From an uncultured Muribaculaceae bacterium (lineage in GTDB: Bacteria > Bacteroidota > Bacteroidia > Bacteroidales > Muribaculaceae), in contig CAJURN010000031.1 in NCBI GenBank assembly GCA_910589055.1, forward strand, positions 1-26,881: a DNA stretch of 26,881 bases. Direction: 5' to 3'. Shown in pieces: positions 6,784-15,174 of the stretch. The notes under the pieces were generated by a model. The model had not been told where the DNA came from. It did not search any database and saw only the letters and a program-made list of their open reading frames with translations. The position numbers and the translations under genes are program-made. Numbering within the stretch: the first letter of the stretch is position 1; each line of letters opens with the position of its first letter.

Positions 6784-8868
6784 ATGGATAAAAACACTCT
6801 TACAGGGATGTTGCTCATGGCAGCCGTGCTTTTTGGCTTCATGTACTTCAACAAACCCTCCGAAGAAGAAATCGCCGCCGAACGTGCCCGTCAGGAGCAA
6901 CTGAAGACCGACGCCGGAAACAAAGCCGCCGAGCAGGCCGCCGGAGTCACCTTCACCACCGCCGACAGCACCAACCTCGCCGCCGCCGTGCGCCTTATGG
7001 GCCATACCGACGAAAACGGCGCAAGCGTTTTCTCCAACAGCGAATTTTCGCTCCGCGCCGATTCAACAGGTCTCAGCGGAACAGCCACCACAGGCGGTCA
7101 GACCGTAGACATACGTACCCTGCTTGCCAACCGCAGCACACTCACCCTCAAGCAGAACGCCCACCTCGCCAAGAGCATGCGCGCCCTCACCGACAACGCA
7201 ATGCGTTACGAAGGCTTCGCCCGTTACCTCTCCGGCGAGAGCAAGGTGACCGTGCTCGAAAACGAGCTGATGAAAGTTTCTTTCGACTCCCGTGGCGCAC
7301 GCGTGTCGCAGGTCGAGCTCAAGAAGTACCGCACCGAAGTCAAGGGTGACTCCTCCAACGTGCTTCTCTTCACTGACGCCACCGACGGCTACGGATTCAC
7401 ATTCAACACCGCCGAACAGCGCATCAACACACGCGATTTCAACTTCGACACCACCGTCGAAAGCGACACATCCGTAGTAATGACCCTCAACCCCGCCGAA
7501 GGTGCGAGCTGGGGTATCCGCTACGCCATCGCCCCCGGAAGCTACGTCGTGAAGATGGAAATCGTGCAGAAAGGCATGAACGGCATCATCCCCGCCAACA
7601 CCGCCTCGATGGACTTCAACTGGCACCAGAAGATGGGCCGCAACGAACTCGGACGCACATTCGAGGAACGCAACAGTACCATCGCCTATAAATTCTCCGG
7701 CGAAGGTCCCGATGAGCTGAACTCAGGAAAAGACGACCACGAGAGCCTGCGCTCCAAAGTAAAATGGGTGGCTTTCAAAAACCAGTTCTTCTCCAGCGTC
7801 ATTATCGCACGCGATGCCTTCTCCAACGCCGAACTCACCTCTGTCAATCTCAAGACCGACGACTATCTGAAGGACATGACAATGCAGGCTACCCTGCCCT
7901 ACAACGCAGGCGACGGCACAGCAGCAGCCTTCGATTTCTACTTCGGTCCCAACGACTACCCCATCCTCTCCGGCCTTGACAAGACCATCTCCCCCGACGA
8001 AGACCTTGACCTCACGCGCCTTATCCCCCTCGGCTGGGGAATCTTCCGTTGGGTGAACACTTTGATTATCATCCCCGTGTTCACATTCCTGGGCAAGTTC
8101 ATATCCAACTACGGCATCATCATCCTGCTTCTGACAATCTTTATCAAGATTATCCTCTTCCCCTTCACCTACAAGAGCTACAAGTCGCAGGCCCGCATGC
8201 GCGTCCTCGCCCCGGAAATCAAGGAAATCAACGAGAAATATCCCGGCAACGAAAACGCCATGAAGCGCCAGCAGGAAACCATGGCACTTTACAGCCGCGC
8301 CGGAGCAAGCCCCTTCTCGGGCTGCCTTCCCATGCTGCTGCAGATGCCTGTGCTCATCGCAATGTTCTCTTTCTTCCCCTCGGCAATCGAGCTGCGCGGA
8401 CAGAGCTTCCTTTGGGCTCATGACCTTTCGGCACCCGACTCCATCCTCACCCTGCCGTTCTCGATTCCCTTCTACGGCAACCACGTGAGCCTTTTCTGTC
8501 TGCTCATGACAATCGTCAACGTGCTTTACATGCACAACAGCATGCAGAGCCAGCCCGGCGGCGCATCCATGCCCGGCATGAAAGTCATGACCTACATGAT
8601 GCCCGTGATGTTCCTGTTCATCTTCAACGACTACGCCTCCGGCCTGAGCTACTACTACTTCCTGTCACTGCTAATCACCATAATCCAAACATGGGCCGTG
8701 CGCAAGTTTATCGACGAGAAGAAAGTACGTCAGCAGATGATGGAAAACGCCAAGAAGCCCCGCAAGAAAAGCGGCCTCATGGCACGCCTTGAAGAAGCCC
8801 AGCGCCAGCAGCAGGCAGCCCTCCGCGCCCAGCAGCAACAGCAAGGCAAAGGCAAACGTCGCAACTGA
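6784..8868 (+). CDS. yidC: Membrane protein insertase YidC
   Basis: YidC inserts and folds inner-membrane proteins alone or with SecYEG. The 694-aa protein has an N-terminal anchor (about 5-22), a large periplasmic beta domain of Gram-negative type (about 60-400), and the conserved five-helix insertase core from about 420 to 640. K455, in FIKIILFPFT, occupies the position of the hydrophilic-groove arginine of other YidCs. The coiled region with MRVLAPEIKEINEKYPG follows it. The C-terminal tail (about 655-694) is rich in Lys, Arg and Gln (KKPRKKSG, QQQQQGKGKRRN), a form thought to touch ribosomes in some species. It starts 47 nt after pyrG and ends before an intrinsic terminator. Confidence 0.95.
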   Translation: MDKNTLTGMLLMAAVLFGFMYFNKPSEEEIAAERARQEQLKTDAGNKAAEQAAGVTFTTADSTNLAAAVRLMGHTDENGASVFSNSEFSLRADSTGLSGTATTGGQTVDIRTLLANRSTLTLKQNAHLAKSMRALTDNAMRYEGFARYLSGESKVTVLENELMKVSFDSRGARVSQVELKKYRTEVKGDSSNVLLFTDATDGYGFTFNTAEQRINTRDFNFDTTVESDTSVVMTLNPAEGASWGIRYAIAPGSYVVKMEIVQKGMNGIIPANTASMDFNWHQKMGRNELGRTFEERNSTIAYKFSGEGPDELNSGKDDHESLRSKVKWVAFKNQFFSSVIIARDAFSNAELTSVNLKTDDYLKDMTMQATLPYNAGDGTAAAFDFYFGPNDYPILSGLDKTISPDEDLDLTRLIPLGWGIFRWVNTLIIIPVFTFLGKFISNYGIIILLLTIFIKIILFPFTYKSYKSQARMRVLAPEIKEINEKYPGNENAMKRQQETMALYSRAGASPFSGCLPMLLQMPVLIAMFSFFPSAIELRGQSFLWAHDLSAPDSILTLPFSIPFYGNHVSLFCLLMTIVNVLYMHNSMQSQPGGASMPGMKVMTYMMPVMFLFIFNDYASGLSYYYFLSLLITIIQTWAVRKFIDEKKVRQQMMENAKKPRKKSGLMARLEEAQRQQQAALRAQQQQQGKGKRRN

Positions 8869-8892
8869 CATTTTATATAAATAATCATATCC

Positions 8893-8934
8893 GCGCAGCC
8901 GTTCCCCGTGAAGGAGAGCGGCTGCGCTATTTAT
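8893..8934 (+). terminator. Intrinsic terminator after yidC
   Basis: GCGCAGCCG (8893-8901) pairs perfectly with CGGCTGCGC (8919-8927), and the stem extends inward by U-G, U-A and C-G pairs, leaving an 11-nt loop. The tail TATTTAT is only moderately U-rich. The site is 24 nt past the yidC stop and before the next promoter, so it plausibly closes the menA-pyrG-yidC unit. Confidence 0.65.
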
Positions 8935-9018
8935 CACGTCATACTTCCAGTACCATTTGGCATATCCGTCTTATTACAGGCGCCCCTGAACAAGCAAAAA
9001 ATAAAAGAGAAACAATGT

Positions 9019-9050
9019 TTTGGAGATATGAAAAAAAAATCTTACTTTTG
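9019..9050 (+). promoter_or_regulatory. Promoter of the coiled-coil/zapA unit
   Basis: TTTG (9019-9022), a 20-nt spacer with a run of nine A residues, and TACTTTTG (9043-9050) match the Bacteroidetes consensus exactly. Transcription should start about 9056-9058, only about 10 nt before the ATG at 9068. This makes the in-frame GTG at 9050 very unlikely as the start. Confidence 0.75.
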
Positions 9051-9067
9051 TGAAAAATTGGATTATC

Positions 9068-9361
9068 ATGGCGATAGACCTTGCAGAGCAACTCAGCCGC
9101 ATCAACGGGAAGGCACAACTGCTGCTTATCCGATACAATGCGCTCCGTGGCAAAGTGGAAAGTCTCACGTCGGAAAATCAGGACTTGCGTGCCGTGATTC
9201 TCGCCAGGGAGGCGGAAATCGAAAAGCTCAAGTTAGAGATGGAATATCTCAAGATTGCAAGCACCGTGGCTCCTGACCGAAAGACAAAGGAATCCGTCTA
9301 CACCATGCTGTCCGATTTAGTGCGGGAAATCGACCGGTGCGTAGCAGACTTGAAAGAATGA
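9068..9361 (+). CDS. Small coiled-coil protein, ZapB-like by position
   Basis: A 97-residue soluble protein that is almost entirely predicted coiled coil: heptad-like leucines and charged residues run from about residue 5 to 62 (EQLSRINGKAQLLL, KVESLTSENQDLRAV, EAEIEKLKLEMEYLKI), followed by a short helical tail. It has no catalytic motif. It directly precedes a ZapA-like gene, and in other bacteria small coiled-coil proteins such as ZapB sit beside ZapA and bundle the division ring. That similarity is of size, shape and neighbourhood, not of recognisable sequence, so the role in division is inference. Confidence 0.7.
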   Translation: MAIDLAEQLSRINGKAQLLLIRYNALRGKVESLTSENQDLRAVILAREAEIEKLKLEMEYLKIASTVAPDRKTKESVYTMLSDLVREIDRCVADLKE

Positions 9362-9397
9362 AAAGCGTTATAACCCCGGCGATGACAGTACTTGACT

Positions 9398-9694
9398 ATG
9401 GACGAACAGAAAAAACATAATCTGACGGCAAAAATTGCCGATGTGGAGCCGTTCAAGCTCCAGATCACATTGAATGAAGAGTCATTCTACCGGCATATTA
9501 TCGAGCAGCTCAATAAAATCTGGGGCAAGATTCATTACGGCCCCAACGGAGTGCCATCACAGGTAGCCTTGGCAAAAGTAGCATTATACTTCGCCGAAAT
9601 GTACTACCGCAAGTCGGCCTTGGCAGCCGACCAGTCGCGCTCTCTCGCTGATTTTGAGGCTGAGCTGGACAAAGTGCTTGAAGGCATGGACTGA
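9398..9694 (+). CDS. zapA: Cell division protein ZapA-like
   Basis: A 98-residue protein resembling ZapA, which binds FtsZ and stabilises the division ring. Residues 10-45 carry the expected beta-alpha start (AKIADVEPFKLQITLNEES, then FYRHIIEQLNKIW), and residues 55-97 form the long helix (QVALAKVALYFAEMYYR onwards). I chose the ATG at 9398; a TTG two codons upstream is possible. The gene follows the coiled-coil gene by 36 nt and precedes a structured RNA region and rny. Similarity is weak at the level of single residues, so the call rests on length, pattern and neighbours. Confidence 0.65.
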   Translation: MDEQKKHNLTAKIADVEPFKLQITLNEESFYRHIIEQLNKIWGKIHYGPNGVPSQVALAKVALYFAEMYYRKSALAADQSRSLADFEAELDKVLEGMD

Positions 9695-9699
9695 ATTTC

Positions 9700-9878
9700 A
9701 GCCCGCGACAGTTTCAGCACAATACCCCCAGCAGGCTGCTCCGCCGCCAAAAGTTAGTCTCCGGTCGGGTGCGTCACCACCACCCCGTCGCAACCGGGTC
9801 GGTCTCACTCACAGTCCGTGAATTATTAACCGCACGTTTTTCGGATAAGTGCTTCCGAAAAAGGTGCTTTTTTGTTTT
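9700..9878 (+). ncRNA. ssrS: Candidate 6S RNA (ssrS) ending in an intrinsic terminator
   Basis: The 213-nt gap between zapA and rny has no credible reading frame but contains structure: CCGGT (9761-9765) pairs with ACCGG (9793-9797), TGCG (9770-9773) with CGCA (9789-9792), and the gap ends in a strong terminator. From what I know of the phylum, a 6S RNA gene is often found between zapA and rny, and 6S RNA also lies beside zapA in Escherichia coli. I could not establish the 5' end: no TAnnTTTG box precedes it, so it may be processed from the zapA transcript. 6S RNA sequesters RNA polymerase holoenzyme. The identity rests on position plus structure; a covariance-model search would settle it. 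Confidence 0.45.
9832..9878 (+). terminator. Strong intrinsic terminator upstream of rny
   Basis: GCAC (9832-9835) pairs with GTGC (9864-9867), and TTTTTCGG (9837-9844) with CCGAAAAA (9855-9862), separated by one G-G mismatch; an A-T pair extends the inner stem. The stem is followed directly by TTTTTTGTTTT (9868-9878). This is the clearest intrinsic terminator in the window. Confidence 0.88.
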
Positions 9879-9907
9879 CTATCTAATTAAAAGACCCTGT
9901 CAGATAC

Positions 9908-11449
9908 ATGGAATTCTTGTACTACATCGCCGTGGCAGTGGTAGTGGCCGCAATTGCGGTTGTCATCACATTGGCCGTACAGCGTAAAATGGCCGGAACC
10001 CGCGCCAAGCTCATCATATCCGATGCCGAGCGCGAGGCTGAAGACCTGAAACGAAGCAAAATGCTTCAAGGCCGCGAAGAGGCCCTCAAAATAACAGCCG
10101 AAGCCGAAAAGCAGGCTAATCAGAAACTTGCAAAAATACAGCAGGCCGAATCGCGCCAGAAACAGCGCGAAATGCAGCTCAACCAGCAGCAGAGCGAAAA
10201 CCAGCGCACCCGCAACGAGCTCGAGAACACCCGTCAAAACCTCGAGGCTCAGCAGACGGTAATCAACAACCGTCAGAGCCAGCTCGACCATCTCCAGCGT
10301 CAGGCTCAGGAAATGCTTGAGCACATTTCCGGACTGTCGTCGCAGGAAGCCAAGGAAAAACTCATCGAAAGCCTCAAGGACGAAGTCAAGACCGCGGCCG
10401 CATCCTATATCAACGACATCATGGACGACGCCAAGCTCACCGCCAACAAGGAAGCAAAGCGCATCGTGGTGCAGTCGATTCAGCGCGTAGCCACCGAGAC
10501 CGCCATCGAAAACTCCGTGACCGTGTTCCACATCGACTCCGACGAAATCAAAGGACGCATCATCGGTCGCGAAGGCCGCAACATCCGTGCCCTTGAAGCC
10601 GCCACCGGAATCGAAATCATCGTCGACGACACCCCTGAAGCCATCGTGCTCTCAGGCTTCGACCCCGTGCGTCGCGAAATCGCCCGACTCGCCCTCCATC
10701 AGCTCGTGGCCGACGGACGTATCCACCCGGCCCGCATCGAGGAAGTTGTTGCCAAGGTGCGCAAGCAGATTGAGCAGGAAATCATCGAGACAGGTCAGCG
10801 TACGGCAATCGACCTCGGTATCCACGGACTCCATCCCGAGCTCATCCGCCTTGTGGGCAAGATGAAATACCGTTCGAGCTACGGCCAGAACCTTCTCCAG
10901 CACTCACGCGAGACAGCCAACCTCTGTGCCGTCATGGCTTCCGAGCTCGGACTCAACCCCAAAAAAGCCCGCCGCGCAGGTCTACTCCACGACATAGGCA
11001 AGGTGCCCGACGAAGAACCCGAATTGCCGCACGCACTCCTTGGCATGAAACTGGCCGAGAAGTACAAGGAAAAGCCCGAAATCTGCAACGCCATCGGCGC
11101 CCACCACGACGAAGTGGAACAGACTTCGCTCTTGGCTCCCATCGTGCAGGTGTGCGACGCCATTTCCGGCGCACGCCCCGGTGCACGCCGCGAAATCGTG
11201 GAAGCATATATCAAGCGACTCAACGACCTCGAACAGCTCGCTCTGTCATATCCCGGCGTGCTCAAGACCTACGCCATCCAGGCCGGACGCGAACTGCGCG
11301 TGATTGTCGGTGCCGACAAGATTGACGATGCCGAGACCGAAAAACTCTCTTCGGAAATCGCACGCAGAATCCAGGACGAAATGACATATCCCGGACAGGT
11401 GAAAATCACCGTTATCCGTGAGACCCGTTCGGTAAGTTTCGCGAAGTAA
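9908..11449 (+). CDS. rny: Ribonuclease Y
   Basis: RNase Y is a membrane-bound endoribonuclease that begins decay and processing of mRNAs. The 513-aa protein has one N-terminal transmembrane helix (about 4-24), a long coiled coil rich in Gln, Glu and Lys (about 35-165), a KH RNA-binding domain with the GREG loop (220-223, IIGREGRN), and an HD domain with the metal pair H361-D362 (RAGLLHDIGK) and the H399-H400-D401 region (AIGAHHDEVE). The total length is typical. The start ATG at 9908 comes 30 nt after a strong terminator, with no consensus promoter between. ricT follows by 14 nt. Confidence 0.95.
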   Translation: MEFLYYIAVAVVVAAIAVVITLAVQRKMAGTRAKLIISDAEREAEDLKRSKMLQGREEALKITAEAEKQANQKLAKIQQAESRQKQREMQLNQQQSENQRTRNELENTRQNLEAQQTVINNRQSQLDHLQRQAQEMLEHISGLSSQEAKEKLIESLKDEVKTAAASYINDIMDDAKLTANKEAKRIVVQSIQRVATETAIENSVTVFHIDSDEIKGRIIGREGRNIRALEAATGIEIIVDDTPEAIVLSGFDPVRREIARLALHQLVADGRIHPARIEEVVAKVRKQIEQEIIETGQRTAIDLGIHGLHPELIRLVGKMKYRSSYGQNLLQHSRETANLCAVMASELGLNPKKARRAGLLHDIGKVPDEEPELPHALLGMKLAEKYKEKPEICNAIGAHHDEVEQTSLLAPIVQVCDAISGARPGARREIVEAYIKRLNDLEQLALSYPGVLKTYAIQAGRELRVIVGADKIDDAETEKLSSEIARRIQDEMTYPGQVKITVIRETRSVSFAK

Positions 11450-11463
11450 CACTCTCTTAACTT

Positions 11464-12873
11464 ATGGATAACGAACAGAAACGCAGGACCGACGACGAAC
11501 ACGTGCCCGAGACCGAAGCCACCGACGAACGCGCAGGCGACGACGAGGGCAAAGGCTGTTGTGGCGAAGGAGGCGGATGCCGCTGCCGACGCTGCGACAC
11601 TCCGGTGTTCGACGAGCGCTCGAAGCTCCACAGCTACGATTGGCTCGCCGACATCCCCGGCAACGTGGCTCACACCGACATGGTGGAGGTCCAGTTCAAG
11701 AACACCCGCAAGGGCTACTACCGCAACTCGGCCAACATTCCGCTCGAAATCGGCGACTTTGTGGCCGTGGAAGCCTCGCCCGGCCATGATATCGGTCGCG
11801 TGACCCTGACCGGAGCGCTCGTCAACCGACGCATGCGCAAGCACGCAGGAAAGACCACAACCGAAATCAAACGCATTTTCCGCAAGGCCAAACCGGCCGA
11901 CATGGAAAAATACGAAGAGGCCAAGGCGCGGGAAAACGACACGATGATTCGCGCCCGCAAGATTGCAGAGTCGCTGAAACTCAACATGAAGATAGGCGAC
12001 GTAGAATATCAGGGCGACGGAAACAAAGCGATATTCTACTACATTGCCGACGAGCGCGTCGACTTCCGCCAGCTCATCAAGGTACTTGCCGAGACTTTCA
12101 AGGTGCGCATCGAAATGAAACAGATCGGCGCACGCCAGGAAGCCGGACGCATCGGCGGAATAGGCCCCTGCGGACGCCCCCTGTGCTGCTCGCTTTGGAT
12201 GACGAACTTCGTTTCGGTAGCCACAAGCGCGGCACGCTTCCAGGACATATCCCTGAACCCGCAGAAGCTCGCCGGACAGTGCGCCAAGCTGAAATGCTGC
12301 CTCAACTTCGAGGTCGATTCCTACGTGGAAGCCTCCAAGAAGATGCCTCCCAAGGACGCTCGTCTGGAGACAGCCGACTCGACTTACTTCCACTTCAAGA
12401 GCGACATTTTCAGCCGTCAGATCACCTACTCCACCGATAAGTCGGTGGCGGCAAATCTCGTGACTATCGACGCCGACCGTGCTTTCGAGGTGATTGCTAT
12501 GAACAAAGCCGGTGAAAAGCCCCTCACTCTCGCAAGAGATGCGGAAGAAAAGCCGGTGAAGAAAGCCGACTTCGGCGACATTCTCGGCGATGACGACCTC
12601 ACGCGTTTCGACAAGAAAAAGAAGAAGCGCAAGAACAAATCCGCTCAGAAGAAAGCCGAGAAAGCGCCTCAGCAGCCCGCGGCTGAATCCGCACCTCAGC
12701 ACGAGGATGCCGGAAAGAAAACCGACGAGCAGCGCCGCAACAGGAACCAGAAAAACCAGCAGCGCCCCGCAGGTAAGAAGAACGACAACCGCAACCGTGG
12801 CGACAAGCCCCGCGGAGAAAACAAAAACAATCAGGATGCCGCTCCACGTAAGGATGGCGGCGAAAACGAATGA
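11464..12873 (+). CDS. ricT: PSP1-domain protein RicT (YaaT-like)
   Basis: RicT belongs to the RicA-RicF-RicT complex of Bacillus, which carries iron-sulfur clusters and steers RNase Y. This 469-aa version has the PSP1 core at about 70-300. Its cysteine signatures GPCGRPLCC (C236, C241, C242) and GQCAKLKCC (C273, C278, C279) are preserved, as is SLNPQKLAGQC. Two additions stand out: an N-terminal cluster of five Cys between residues 32 and 44 (GCCGEGGGCRCRRC) and a C-terminal tail (about 383-469) dominated by Lys, Arg, Asn and Gln that may bind nucleic acid. It sits 14 nt after rny and overlaps gldH by ATGA. RicA and RicF are not in the window. Confidence 0.88.
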   Translation: MDNEQKRRTDDEHVPETEATDERAGDDEGKGCCGEGGGCRCRRCDTPVFDERSKLHSYDWLADIPGNVAHTDMVEVQFKNTRKGYYRNSANIPLEIGDFVAVEASPGHDIGRVTLTGALVNRRMRKHAGKTTTEIKRIFRKAKPADMEKYEEAKARENDTMIRARKIAESLKLNMKIGDVEYQGDGNKAIFYYIADERVDFRQLIKVLAETFKVRIEMKQIGARQEAGRIGGIGPCGRPLCCSLWMTNFVSVATSAARFQDISLNPQKLAGQCAKLKCCLNFEVDSYVEASKKMPPKDARLETADSTYFHFKSDIFSRQITYSTDKSVAANLVTIDADRAFEVIAMNKAGEKPLTLARDAEEKPVKKADFGDILGDDDLTRFDKKKKKRKNKSAQKKAEKAPQQPAAESAPQHEDAGKKTDEQRRNRNQKNQQRPAGKKNDNRNRGDKPRGENKNNQDAAPRKDGGENE

Positions 12874-13340
12874 AAAGACTCCTGTACATAATAGTATTGA
12901 CATTGCTGTCGGTGGCTTGCGTCCCCGACAGCAATTCGTACAGTGCCTTCCGCACATTTGCCGACTCCCGCTGGGTCTACGGCGACACCGTGCGCTTCGT
13001 GCCCGACGAAATAGCCGACTCGGTCGTTACCGGAGAACTTGTGCTGATGCTCCGCCACTCACGCGGCTACCGGTACAGCAACATCTGGCTGGAAGTGTCC
13101 ACCAGGGTCAATGACAGTACGGTAGTATGCGACACCGTGAACATCCCGCTCGCCGACGACTTCGGCCGCTGGTATGGCAAAGGTCTCGGCACCGACTTCA
13201 TGGTGAGCGACACGCTCGACCGGAATTTCCGTCTCGTAAGAGGGCAGATGACAGGAGTGCGCCACATAATGCGCACCGACACGCTCGAAGCCATCGAGCA
13301 ACTCGGACTTGTATTCAATCCATTGCACATATCAGAATGA
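12870..13340 (+). CDS. gldH: Gliding-motility-type lipoprotein GldH
   Basis: A 156-aa lipoprotein: a short basic start, a hydrophobic stretch and the lipobox LSVAC with C17 as the acylated residue. The mature part is rich in beta strands (VRFVPDEIADS, GELVLMLRHSRGYRYSNIWLEV, DTVNIPLADDFGRWYGKG) as in GldH. GldH is needed for gliding in Flavobacterium, but related genes persist in non-gliding gut Bacteroidales, where the function is not established. The start overlaps the ricT stop (ATGA), and its own stop overlaps the next start the same way; I recall ricT and gldH as frequent neighbours in this phylum. Confidence 0.85.
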   Translation: MKRLLYIIVLTLLSVACVPDSNSYSAFRTFADSRWVYGDTVRFVPDEIADSVVTGELVLMLRHSRGYRYSNIWLEVSTRVNDSTVVCDTVNIPLADDFGRWYGKGLGTDFMVSDTLDRNFRLVRGQMTGVRHIMRTDTLEAIEQLGLVFNPLHISE

Positions 13341-13981
13341 AACGTTTCGACAGTCTGATGTTCGACATGGACGGCACTCTTTGGGATGCCGTCGACTCCT
13401 ACTGCACAATCTGGAACGAGACCCTCCGGGAGTGCGGCGTGAAATCAAAGGAAATCACACGCCCGGAACTCATTCGCATGATGGGAACTCCGCTCGACGG
13501 TATTATAGCCGAACTCGTGCCGGAGCATGCAGGCGACCCGTATTTCACCGACATGCTCGAAGCCAACGAGAGCAAGATGATGCCACGGCTCGGAGGACGG
13601 CTCTATTCGGGAGCGGCTGAAACCATCAAGACGCTTGCAGCCGACTACAAGCTGTTTATGGTGAGCAACTGCGGCCGCGACGGGCTACCGAATTTCCTTA
13701 AATTCACCGGTCTCGAGCCATACTTCACCGACTGCATCTCCTACGGCGACACCGAGCGTGGAAAAGACGTGAACATCGCCACCCTCATGGAGCGTTATAA
13801 TCTGAAGGCACCTCTCTATATCGGCGACACGGCAGGAGACCTGCGCGCCTCACACGCCGCCGGAATTCCCTTCGCTTGGGCCGCATACGGTTTCGGATGC
13901 GGAATTTCCGGACAGGACTTCACGCTCGCCGAAATTTCAGAGTTGCCGCAATTAATATTGAAAGACAATGACCCATCATAA
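13337..13981 (+). CDS. HAD-superfamily phosphatase (phosphoglycolate phosphatase-like)
   Basis: A 214-aa haloacid dehalogenase-type hydrolase with all four motifs: nucleophile D10 and acid D12 in FDMDGTLWD, S110 in MVSNCG, K143 in ERGKD, and D164/D168 in GDTAGD. The helical cap (about 20-85) is of the C1 type found in phosphoglycolate phosphatase and beta-phosphoglucomutase. Substrate cannot be fixed; small phosphate esters are likely. The ATG at 13337 overlaps the gldH stop, and the 3' end overlaps the next gene by 14 nt. Confidence 0.87.
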   Translation: MKRFDSLMFDMDGTLWDAVDSYCTIWNETLRECGVKSKEITRPELIRMMGTPLDGIIAELVPEHAGDPYFTDMLEANESKMMPRLGGRLYSGAAETIKTLAADYKLFMVSNCGRDGLPNFLKFTGLEPYFTDCISYGDTERGKDVNIATLMERYNLKAPLYIGDTAGDLRASHAAGIPFAWAAYGFGCGISGQDFTLAEISELPQLILKDNDPS

Positions 13982-15173
13982 ACTTATAACCGAAATATGC
14001 CTTCTGCCCGAAGGCGAGCAGCAGCGCAGAATCTCACGTCTGAAAACGCTAATGGAGGCCGAAGGCACCGACAGCGCCCTCATCCGCGACAATGCCAACC
14101 TCTACTATCTCACCGGACGCGTGTTCAACGGCTACATTTTCGTGGCTCTCGGACAAGATACTCCCCTGTGCTTCGTGCGCCGTCCCAATCACCTTGAAGG
14201 CGACGGATGCGTGATGATACGCAAGGTCGAGGACATCCCCGGCTTGCTCGCCGCACGCGGTATCGCCACCGGCAAGATGGCCGTCGAGAAGGACACTCTC
14301 ACTTTCAGCGCCGCACAGCGCATAGCCAAGGCTTTCACCACCGACGCATCCGAGCTTGGCAACGCTTCGCCCCTACTGCGACTTTGCCGCTCGGTCAAGA
14401 CCGACTTCGAGCAGAAGAAGCTGCGCATGTCGGGCGAGAAACAGACCCTCGTCTACACCCGCATCCCGCACCTCTACCGCGAGGGAATGACCGACATCGA
14501 ATTTCAGATCGAAATCGAACGCGCATCGCGCCTTGAAGGCTGTCTCGGACAATTCCGTGTGTGCGGCGACGACATGGAGCTGTACATGGGCAACGTGCTC
14601 ACAGGAGACAACGCCAACACTCCTTCGCCCTACGACTTCGCAATGGGCGGCGCCGGACTTGACCCCTCGATTCCCGTCGGAGCCGACGGCGAACTTATCC
14701 GCCCCGGAGTACCTGTGATGGTGGACGTCAACGGCAATTACACCGGCTACATGACCGATATGACCCGATGCTATGCCGCCGGGGAGGTGTCGGAAGAGGT
14801 GCGCCACGCACATCAGGTGTCGGTTGACATCTGTCACGCCCTCGCCGCGATGGGACTGCCCGGTGTTCCTGCAAAAGACCTTTATGAACGTGCGCGCGCG
14901 ATGGCTGAGGAAGCCGGACTGGCCGATAACTTCATGGGCCACCGCAGCCATGCCGGATTCGTAGGCCACGGTGTCGGAATCGAAGTGAACGAGCTGCCTG
15001 TAATAGCACCACGCTCACGCGACATTCTCGCCGAAGGCAACGTGATTGCGCTCGAACCCAAATTCGTGCTTCCCGGAACCGGCGCCGTCGGCATCGAAAA
15101 CACTTACATCGTCACCTCCAAAGGCCTTGAAGCCATTACTTCCGCCCCGGAAGCAATCATAAACCTCGAATAA
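13968..15173 (+). CDS. M24 metallopeptidase (Xaa-Pro aminopeptidase-like)
   Basis: A 401-aa pita-bread-fold peptidase. An N-terminal creatinase-like domain (about 20-140) precedes the M24 catalytic domain. The five dinuclear metal ligands are all visible: D253 (VDVNG), D264 (TDMTR), H334 (GHGVG), E363 (LEPK) and E377 (IENT). Members release an N-terminal residue before proline, or act as prolidases on dipeptides; this one has no signal peptide and is presumably cytoplasmic. It begins 14 nt inside the HAD gene and ends one base before cca, so these genes are very likely co-transcribed. Confidence 0.88.
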   Translation: MTHHKLITEICLLPEGEQQRRISRLKTLMEAEGTDSALIRDNANLYYLTGRVFNGYIFVALGQDTPLCFVRRPNHLEGDGCVMIRKVEDIPGLLAARGIATGKMAVEKDTLTFSAAQRIAKAFTTDASELGNASPLLRLCRSVKTDFEQKKLRMSGEKQTLVYTRIPHLYREGMTDIEFQIEIERASRLEGCLGQFRVCGDDMELYMGNVLTGDNANTPSPYDFAMGGAGLDPSIPVGADGELIRPGVPVMVDVNGNYTGYMTDMTRCYAAGEVSEEVRHAHQVSVDICHALAAMGLPGVPAKDLYERARAMAEEAGLADNFMGHRSHAGFVGHGVGIEVNELPVIAPRSRDILAEGNVIALEPKFVLPGTGAVGIENTYIVTSKGLEAITSAPEAIINLE

Positions 15174-15174
15174 G

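Noticed and set aside
9050..9067. GTG start for the coiled-coil gene
   Set aside because: The GTG overlaps the last base of a perfect -7 element, upstream of the predicted transcription start; the ATG at 9068 is the sensible start.
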